Shown here: positions 56,448 through 64,000 of the stretch, piece after piece
Layout: every line of letters begins with the position of its first letter
Position numbering within the stretch: the stretch's first letter is position 1
Source: Armigeres subalbatus
Taxonomy: Eukaryota; Arthropoda; Insecta; Diptera; Culicidae
Assembly (NCBI RefSeq): GCF_024139115.2
Contig: NC_085140.1
Span: 418,884,283 to 418,948,282 of the forward strand
Direction of reading: 5' to 3'
Length of the DNA: 64,000 nucleotides
Program-made: the position numbers and the translations under genes
The notes under the pieces: generated by a model
What the model was told of the DNA's origin: nothing
Databases searched by the model: none
The model's input: only the letters and a program-made list of their open reading frames with translations

Positions 56448-58027
56448 TTAAGCAAGGCAAGTATTTTGGTTCTCGAATAAAGTAAGAGTGACAGATAGAA
56501 TGTCGGCTATAGCAACAAAGTTGGCATGGCGATGATGATTTATCTGCAAACCATTCACTCCACTGAAAGCCAGTGGTCATATCATGACAACCATGATGTT
56601 CCCAAGAGGACCTCTTCTGAAGATTGGCCACTTTGCAAATGCCATGGCCAATGGTAAATATCCCTGAGTGCCTGTTTTGGGACCAACAAAAAAAGTCTGT
56701 GATACATCGAGATCAGCGTTTGGAATAATAATTATAGTTTTGATTCTGACGACGTAATGGCACTGCACGTTGATGAGGATTTCGCATTCTGACGTTGTGA
56801 GGGCTCTGCATGTGGATGTCACCTTGCCTGCCATAATTCATGAGGGGTTACAATCACGATCACGAACATCATCACCATCTCGTCTTGAAGCAATCCAAGA
56901 CCTTATGCCTTTGGGCTCAACCGATGCTATGATCGAACTTAGATATATTTAGGTTCCTTCATGGAATGGCATTGATTGCTATCGACGGTTGATATGAAAA
57001 CCTTTAAAGATCAATATATGAAGAATTTTGAAGAAAATTGAATAAATGGTTGGTCGGGAAATCTCGAGTACGTCGGGAGTGTGGTTGCGATTCACACCTC
57101 AGTAGCAAAAGTTTTCAGAAGATAAAAGGAAGTGTTCGGCAGAGCTAATGGAAAGTGTGCTTCGTGTCTAGTGTGGTGCTGCTATTAAAGAACGTAATGA
57201 ATACCTGAAGAAACTTCCACATGATGAAATTTCCGGAGGAATTGCTGTTGGAACATCCAAAGGATTTTCTGAAGGAGCTCCCAGTTATTTTTTTTAAGGA
57301 ACTTCTGGAGGAATTGCTGAAGGATTCACACGGTTACTGAAGATTTTCGATGGAGTTACTGAAGAAATTTCTGCTGGATGACTTTCTGGAGGAACTTCCT
57401 GAGGTATTGTTGCAGGAATTTTTGGAAGGAGGAAAGGAGGAAATAACAGAGGAATTCCAAAGTATACTTCCGAAGGCATTATTGGAGAATCTTTCGGCAA
57501 CATTCTTATAAAATCATCGAGAGAAATTCATGGAGAAACTTCCGAAGGAATTCTTGGAGGAATTTCCGTGAAAGAAACAACCGAAGGAGTTTGTGGAGGA
57601 ACGACTGGAGGGATTTCCGATGGAATTCTTGAAGGATCCTACGGAGGAATTTCTGGGCGAACTTATGGAGGAGTTCCTAGAGGTACTTCCAAAGGAAATT
57701 CTAAAGGAACTTTCGGAAAAATCTCTGGAGGAATTTCCGCACGAATTCCTGAAGGAATTTCAGAAAAAAAAATCAAGAGGTATTTACTGAAGAAATTCTA
57801 AGAGGGATTCCCAGTTAAAATCCTGAAACAAGGTCCAAAGGTATTTCTAGAAAAAATAGTAAAGGAATTCAAGGAAGAATTCAACGAGAAAGTGTAACGA
57901 GTTTCCCCGGAATTTTCTACTGAGTCTCCAGCGGATTTGTTTATGGAATTCCTCTAATTTTTTCTCAGAAGTATTTCCTGTACAAATTAAAAATAATGTC
58001 TGAAAAATATCCATTTAACACCAGGAC

Positions 58028-58259
58028 AATTGCTATGTCTGAAACTCGATTATGCATATGCACAAAATGTGATAGATTTAGTTCGGAAAAGATATTGGAG
58101 GGTAACCGTTCCCTTCAGTGGGGTTTGATCCCATGAAACCAGTACGGTAGACAGGTGCTTTCCCTACTAAGCTACAAAGGGCCTCCGTCGTCCTTGTTTT
58201 CCGAACTAAATCTATCACATGTTGTGCATATGCATAATCAAGTTTCAGACATAGTAATT
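58028..58259. mobile_element. palindrome with tRNA-like core, copy 2
   Basis: Unit-2 counterpart. It keeps GTTGTGCATATGCATAATCA in the right arm, which copy 1 has shortened, so copy 2 is closer to the ancestor. Confidence 0.85.
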
Positions 58260-58315
58260 AATTTCCTCTCCGGGTGGCTTAATACCCGGCATTTAGGTAC
58301 TTAACTTTTAATGTA

Positions 58316-60137
58316 GGGGAAACTGGACACACATGATCCCCACTTTTTGTTTAGGATATTTCTCGATGTAACATGCACTGATTTGCACGCTTTTTGAAGG
58401 ACTTGATAAAGAATTTAATTAGTTATTCAAAAACGTCATTGGAAATAACTATTTGTTCATAAAAGTTACCAAAAACTCGATTTTGCCGAAAGATAGAAAA
58501 TTTGGCATTTTCAAAACTTGCGGGAGACTTGATCCCCATATAGGGGGAAATTGATCCCTTTATGAGCTGAACATGTTTAGGTTCTTCCAAGCCTTTTGAA
58601 AGGTCAAATTGGTCTATTCTCAAATCCTAACAATTATTCATAGTCTGTCGTAATAGCAGTCGTGCGAAAATGAAATATTGTTGGTAGAGGTCCTCCTGAC
58701 GGAATCCAAGTTTCAAAGTGCTCGCGTTTTCGGGGCACACCACTCGATACGGAGGCGGTGCACAACTGTCATTTTTGTTGATTTAGCTTTGCTGCGTCAG
58801 TTGTACGTTGCTTCCGTATCGAGTGGTGTGCCCCGAAAACGCGAGCACTTTGAATCTTGGATTCCGTCAGGAGTGACCTTAAGCAAGGCAAGTATTTTGG
58901 TTCTCGAATAGAGTAAGAGTGACAGATAGAATGTCGGCTATAGCAACAAAGTTGGCATGGTGATGATGATTTATCTGCAAACCATTCACTCCACTGAAAG
59001 CCAGTGGTCATATCATGACAACCATGATGTTCCCAAGAGGACCTCTTCTGAAAATTGGCCACTTTGCAAATGCCATGGCCAATGGTAAATATCCCTGAGT
59101 GCCTGTTTTGGGACCAACAAAAAAAGTCTGTGATACATCGAGATCGGCAGACTACTACCAATACCAAAACCGTGATCATACCAGGATGCTGACTTCATAC
59201 ATCAATATGGCCCTGTCACTCATCCTTTGAACATCATATTTTTCTGTAGTGCGTGTTATTACTACACAAATGCGATTTCTCTTAAACGACTGACCAAAAG
59301 TTGTTGAATGAGCCTATTATTAAAAATTCTTTAGGAAGATTTACAAATAAATGGTGATTATAGGCAAACTTCCCCTAGTTGCAATGGAAAGAATTGAATA
59401 CCAGATCGAACAATACTGATTTTAAGCCCAGTGATTTGTTGAGTATTTTAAAAGCTTAATTTATACTCGTTTTCATTGAAAATAATGTTGAAATGCATTT
59501 GATAAAACTAATCAAAACTAAGTATGTTCAACTACACTTTGTTCTGGTTAATGAAAAAAGGCTATTGAGACATTCAAATTGCGCGTGTATTGCCTGATTG
59601 ACAAAATTAAAGAGAAATAAAAATTATTTATACTGTTTAACTAGAAAAGAATTTTAACTGATCAATTTAGTTACATACAATACAATAATATGCGATGGTA
59701 TACAACAAACGCCTTAATATATGCAATATCGGGATCAAGTGTGTCCAAACTGTGGGGGATCAAGTGTGTCCATGTTGAGTATTTATCTTATTTCGTTTAT
59801 TGTATTAAATTGAAATAAGCAATAGTTAATACAATGAATTTATTCAATTCTACAATAATAAAACTTTGTCCAGTAAAAATTTGACACGTTTTGGTTGGAC
59901 ATATTCAAAGTTATTAAACTTTTCTCCTTTGAAGAAAAAAAGGATTGAGAATGCTTAAATAATAAAACCTCTCTAAAACCCATATACATAAAGTAACTAA
60001 TATCAAATGTTACTCAGATTCAATAATCTATCTAACGGATCCTTTTGCACACATCAGTGGTATAAAAATGTGATTAGTTTTCGAGAAAACAGGGGGGGAT
60101 CATGTGTCCCCGGGGATCACGTGTGTCCAGTTTCCCC
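58316..60137. mobile_element. TA-flanked element, TIR GGGGAAACTGGACACAC
   Basis: Left GGGGAAACTGGACACACATG and right ACGTGTGTCCAGTTTCCCC are inverted; TA on both sides. GGGGATCAAGTGTGTCC repeats occur near 59735 and 59757. It contains the TTAA MITE at 58689-58878. Its left part is also in unit 1 (55877-56713) but its right end lies beyond unit 2, so unit 1 holds only a piece of it. Confidence 0.85.
58689..58878. mobile_element. TTAA MITE, copy 2
   Basis: Same as 56255-56447 with a few bases lost at the left end (GGTCCTCCTG), destroying the left TTAA; right TTAA intact at 58879-58882. Confidence 0.88.
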
Positions 60138-61108
60138 TACCAGAAAAATTTCAATGTCTGGTCGACATTCGTAATTTTCTATGGAAACTAGAGATTTAAA
60201 AAAATATATCCTCCATCCAGGATATATATATCCTGTTGAAATTTAGAACTTCCGTAAAAATGTAGTACCATCATATGGGGGGATGATGATCATTGAGGCG
60301 AAGATGATCATTTGATGTGTAAGTCAAAAGTGCCTAATTATTTTTATAGAACTGTGGTCTAGTAGGCCAATTATATTATCTGTTCAAGTAATGTTACTTA
60401 CTGATAGTTACTGATAGTACTGAATGTTACTTACTGATAGAATCCGAGTTTTTCGATCATAATTATGAAAGTGCACTTCGTGGAAGAACGCGAGAGATAA
60501 AGTCATAAATGAAGCTTTTTTCGTTTCATATATTGATTTCGTAGACTTCTTTACGTGGTAAAATCAACATTTATTAAAATAATCTAGTGTATTTTGCGTC
60601 AGGGTCAAATTGATTTTAGTAAAGTTGTCTTGATCAACTTAACCCCAAACCAGATTACTCAAAAAAATTGTGCCAATTTAAATTATTTTAATAAATGCGA
60701 ACGCATTTCAGGATACTAAATGTGTTAATTATTGCAACGTATAGCAGTACATGTTTTAAATATATTTGTTTCGCTTTAAAATGTAAACACACATTGTTAT
60801 TGGATGTTTTGTCTTAAAAGTGATCATCTTCCCCCTAGATGACGGTACTTGGAAATTCAGAAGAGACATCCCTAAAATAACTTTTGTAATATTTATATGA
60901 TTTGCATAAAGTAGGCGCAGAATTTATAAGTTAGTAGTCAAGTTATATTTTCTATTCGCTGGCTTATTGGTTGTCTTCAAGTTTCTTTAAATAAGAAGAT
61001 AAGTCTTCAAATATTTTGAAAAGGCTTCAAAATGTCTTCATGAAATAAATGTTTTTACAGAGATTCAAATGTTTTCAAATCTAGCATCGCTGCTCACGCG
61101 CACTTTAA
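60138..61108. other. intergenic
   Basis: No gene. GTTACTTACTGATAG repeats at about 60396-60440; otherwise AT-rich. Confidence 0.4.
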
Positions 61109-61424
61109 GGCTCAAATTACCGTCATCCAGGCATTACCGAGAAAGACAGCCACGTGCTCGTACCACCCCCAGTAATAAAACCACCCACCGAGGAGAAAAA
61201 GTAGTCTCCAGCTGAATGAGGGAAGTATTTTTGTTTAAAAACTACAAGCGAAATACAACCAAGAAGCATCCACCGGATATAGTAATGTCTTCGCTATTGG
61301 ATGATGTAGTTTTGAAACAAAAATACTTCCCCCATCCAGCTGGAGACTGCTTTTTTTCCTCGGGGTGGTTTTATTACAGGGTCTTTCTCGTCAATGACTG
61401 GATGACGGTAATATCAGCCAATAT
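61109..61424. mobile_element. foldback element, arms of about 110 bp
   Basis: ATTACCGTCATCCAGGCATT, GTAATAAAACCACCCACCGA, AGTCTCCAGCTGAATGAGGG and GAAGTATTTTTG at the left are mirrored at 61312-61424. The 96-codon frame starting at 61216 is derived from it. Confidence 0.88.
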
Positions 61425-61732
61425 GAACGTATATGTACTATACACATGTGGAAGTGTTGGCTTGGGAAATGGATTGTTTGATTCCTTTTTTAAGCCCAAT
61501 TATTGAATTTCGGGCTCATTCAGTAGCCACTAAGTTGCGAAGTCCGATGGAGGTCCTTCGTAACTTAGTTGATTTCACTGAATCGTTCATAACAATACAT
61601 TGTAACGTGACTCAAGAAATATTGAAAAAATGTATTCCCCCCTTCGTTTTTTTTTTTTGCTCAAAAATAATAATTTGAAGCGTCGAAATTAAAATTTTTG
61701 GAGAATTTTATAGATTTTCAAAATGTTATTTA
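61425..61732. other. short intergenic stretch
   Basis: Nothing recognised. Confidence 0.3.
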
Positions 61733-61906
61733 AGGTTCCCCCAAACACAAGCGCGATTCTATCACTTCGCGACAGCGATTCTGTCGCCATTGGTATGGAA
61801 GCGTGAATGGAACATTGCCTGCAGCGACCCAACGATAGAATCGCTGCGACTAGCTGTCGCTGTCGCGGCGATGAAATCGGTTAGGTCTGGGGGAGCCTTT
61901 AAGTTT
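61733..61906. mobile_element. MITE with GGTTCCCCCA / TGGGGGAGCC ends
   Basis: Imperfect inverted ends with inner CGCGACAGCGATTC and GCTGTCGCTGTCGCGGCGAT palindromes. TTAA-like sequence at both sides (TTTAAGG, CCTTTAAG). Confidence 0.7.
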
Positions 61907-61964
61907 TATCCGAGTTTTTTTTTATTTATTCTATTTTAATATTTATTAAAATTGAGGTAAGGGT

Positions 61965-62850
61965 CGTTTGGCCAAAACCCTTTCGGTCGAAAGCCATTTG
62001 GCGAGAAGTGGGAAATGAGGAGTGAGAAGTGAGACTTCTCACTTCCACTTCTGATTTTTCACTTTTCGCTAGTGCAAAGTGACACTACTCACATCGCGCT
62101 CTTATTTTTTTACAGTGAAAAGTGAGAAATGAGGAGTGAGAAGTGAAACGTCTCACTTCTCACTCCACATTTCTCACTTCTCACTGTTAAAAGCGAGAAG
62201 CGCGAAGTGAGTATTGAGGTGTCTCACAACTCGCTTCGTGCTCTTCGTTTTTTACAGCGAGAAGTGATAAATGAGGAGTGAGAAGTGAGACGTCTCTCTT
62301 CTTACTCCTAGTTTATCACTTTTCAAATGACCTATACGGCCTAATGTCTTTTTCGGCCAAACGACCCTTTCGGCCAAATGCCCAATTCGGCAAAATGACC
62401 CTTTCGGTTAAATGACCCTTGCGGCCAAACGACCCTTTTGGCCAAACGACCCTTTCGGCGAAATTACCCTTTCGGTCAAACGACCCTTTCGGCCAAACGA
62501 CTTTTTCGGCCAAACGACTTTTTCGGCCAAACGACTTGTTCGGCTAAACGAACCTTTCGGCTTTGGCCACCTTTTGGCCGAAAGGGTGGCCAAATGACTT
62601 TTTCGGCCAAATGACTCTTTCGGCTAAACGACCCTTTCGGCTAAACGACCCTTTCGGCCGAATGCTTTTTTCGGTCAAACGACCCTTTCGGCCAAATGAC
62701 CCTTTCGGCCTAATGACCTTTTTAGATAAAAGACCCATTTGGCCCAATGAATTGTTCGGCCAAATGGTCTATTCGGCCAAACAACTTTCGGCCTAGTGGC
62801 ATTCGGCCAAATGGCTTTCGACCGAATGGGTTTCGGCCAAAAGACCCTTC
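61965..62850. repeat. TTCGGCCAAACGACCC minisatellite
   Basis: Units of about 17 bp (CTTTCGGCCAAACGACC / ATGACC) run from 62335 to 62850, with a smaller part at 61965-62000. The block between (62000-62330) is a different repeat. Plus and minus frames through it (FRPNDPFG, AEKVVWPKGSF) are artefacts. Confidence 0.9.
62000..62330. repeat. GAAGTGAGA minisatellite with inverted blocks, nested
   Basis: Three alternations of GAGGAGTGAGAAGTGAGA and its complement TCTCACTTCTCACTCC, so this stretch can fold into long hairpins. The same heptamer as 10195-11210. It splits the TTCGGCC array. Confidence 0.88.
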
Positions 62851-62959
62851 TCCATTTAATTATAATTCACCCCCCCTCCTGCAGCTTCTGGGCTACTGTT
62901 CTTTACTGCCCAGCACAAGTTCGATATTCCGGAGTAAAGTTTCAGTAAAGTTCGAAGTA

Positions 62960-63420
62960 AAGATCCAGAAACATTCAAACGGAATGCGTCGTTCGTGGCT
63001 ACCGGGACTATCAACGGTAAGATCTTCCTCAAGGAGTGCCTACAGAAGCGCCTGCTTTCTCTGTTGAAGCAACATGAGGGCCCTACGATCTTTAGTTCGA
63101 ATCTAGCATCGTACCACTATTCAAACTTTTTCATGGAGCGAAACCAACGGGGTCACTTTCGTACTCAAGGACATGGACACTCTCCAAACCGCCGGAACAA
63201 AGGCCCATCGAAAAATACTAGACTATTATGAAGCATCTACAAGCAACTACGGAAGCATCCTTAGGAGGTCAAATTTGAGGAACACATGAAAAAACTGATT
63301 TTCCATACCGTAGAAGCTGCAACCAGACAGATGTTGTACAGAACCTTGAAAGTGGAATTGAGCGTAAGATGCAAGCGTCCGGTTATGGTACTGCCGTTAT
63401 ATTGGATAGATATGCCAAAA
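62960..63420 (+). pseudogene. Tc1/mariner-superfamily transposase remnant
   Basis: Plus strand: FVATGTINGKIFLKECLQKR, LLSLLKQHEGPTIF, then SSNLASYHYSNFFMERN. This matches the catalytic region of IS630-Tc1-mariner transposases (GxINGExYLKECLxKRLLP...WPDLASCHY) by pattern. Here the aspartate of PDLAS is asparagine, and frameshifts follow near 63140 and 63230. A downstream frame gives EEHMKKLIFHTVEAATRQML. Inactive; the clade (for example mosquito DD37E/DD37D) cannot be set. Confidence 0.7.
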
Positions 63421-64000
63421 GCCTACTAATGGGTTATATTTTATTGTCTGAAAGTTTCGAAAGAATCGGCCATCAAAGTAATTTTCCTAAGTTTCGATTC
63501 TTTGTTTTCAATTATAATTGATGTATGTACATGTAGTACTCTTGAAAAATGCACAAGACACTGAAGAGCCGTGTTGTGCATGTGGGATTCTATTTTTGGT
63601 TTAAAGAAATAGTCTTTCATTGACAATAGACTCAAACAATCTTGAAATGGTCGGGGTTCTGCCAAATCACACCAAGCGCCAATGAAAAATTGCCAATTTT
63701 TTCGCCAAAGTTTTCGTTCAACAAATTCAATTAATCACAAATCGCATTCGGTGTTGAACTTAATCTGTAGATTAAAAAAAACACTTAATAAAGATTAAAA
63801 AAAAACAAATCGCATCGGACATCGTTCAACACCATATCCTACAACAAATGTACGCATGATTTGACATAAAATACTTTTCGTATTCCTTTTGCGAGCAAAA
63901 TAAAATAGCATTTAATGTAAGAAATAATGGCTTTGCCAGTATGATTAGGCACGTCTGATGTACCCGTTTTAAATATAGGTATGAGAAAAGAGCTTTTACC
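63421..64000. other. intergenic at right edge
   Basis: No gene recognised; AT-rich. Confidence 0.3.

Larger units (their letters stand above)
54272..59144. repeat. 2.44-kb tandem segmental duplication, two units
   Basis: Unit 1 is 54272-56713 (2442 bp) and unit 2 is 56714-59144 (2431 bp). Both begin CAGCGTTTGGAATAATAATT and end GTGATACATCGAGAT. Differences are sparse substitutions and small indels (for example 55488-55493 sequence AATGAAACTC missing in unit 2), so the duplication is recent. Each unit holds a GGAATTC minisatellite (54770-55560 / 57215-57990), a tRNA-cored palindrome and a TTAA MITE. The identical 60-codon frames (MMRISHSDVVRALHVDVTLP) at 54328 and 56770 have no recognised family. 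Confidence 0.96.

Noticed and set aside
61216..61506. 96-codon plus-strand frame
   Set aside because: Mostly the right arm of a foldback element.
62316..62796. Frames with FRPNDPFG / AEKVVWPKGSF repeats
   Set aside because: Artefact of the TTCGGCC minisatellite.

Overview
This is eukaryotic and almost certainly mosquito DNA. It has AT-rich intergenic sequence, short spliced introns, several mosquito-type tRNA-derived SINEs with polymerase III boxes, LINE remnants, a Helitron end and many TA-, TTAA- or 8-bp-flanked MITEs. It also carries an insect mitochondrial cytochrome P450 of the CYP12 family. The repeat load and families point to a culicine, most likely Aedes; this is inference, since no search was run. 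Nothing suggests bacterial or phage DNA.

The only intact protein-coding gene I can support is a seven-exon CYP12 P450 on the minus strand (23959 down to 21875). It joins in frame across six introns into 533 codons, with WxxxR, I-helix, ExxR, PERW and heme-Cys motifs all present. A second CYP12 first exon (4015 down to 3814, same strand, same splice phase) lies about 18 kb away. No further exon of it was found inside the window, so it is either the 5' end of a gene leaving the left edge or a fragment. Together they look like a dispersed tandem CYP12 pair.

Layout: 1-1.7 kb LOA/R1-group LINE remnant; 3.0-4.0 kb repeat with a SINE insertion, then the CYP12 exon; 5.5-6.5 kb LINE remnant; 7.9-10 kb SINE, inverted repeats and a Helitron; 10.2-11.2 kb GAAGTGA minisatellite; 11.8-12.9 kb GC-rich, splice-signal-rich island; 15-17.9 kb LINE split by a hAT MITE; 18.7-21.07 kb hAT element filled with about 85 copies of a 23-bp hairpin-forming unit; 21.9-24.0 kb CYP12; 24.8-29 kb MITEs, SINEs and a hammerhead-ribozyme repeat; 29.8-35.05 kb a large GGAATTC-type minisatellite domain interrupted by three elements; 36.6-51.5 kb foldbacks, SINEs, LINE tails and a second intact hammerhead motif; 54.27-59.14 kb a recent 2.44-kb tandem duplication; 61.1-63.4 kb a foldback, nested minisatellites and a broken Tc1/mariner transposase.

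The most interesting non-coding signals are: (i) a dispersed repeat whose three longest copies carry a type I hammerhead ribozyme core with a palindromic stem III, as known for Penelope-like elements and retrozymes; (ii) the hAT element carrying the hairpin array, with a perfect 8-bp target duplication; (iii) a long palindrome with a tRNA-like polymerase III promoter in its loop, duplicated in the 2.44-kb repeat.
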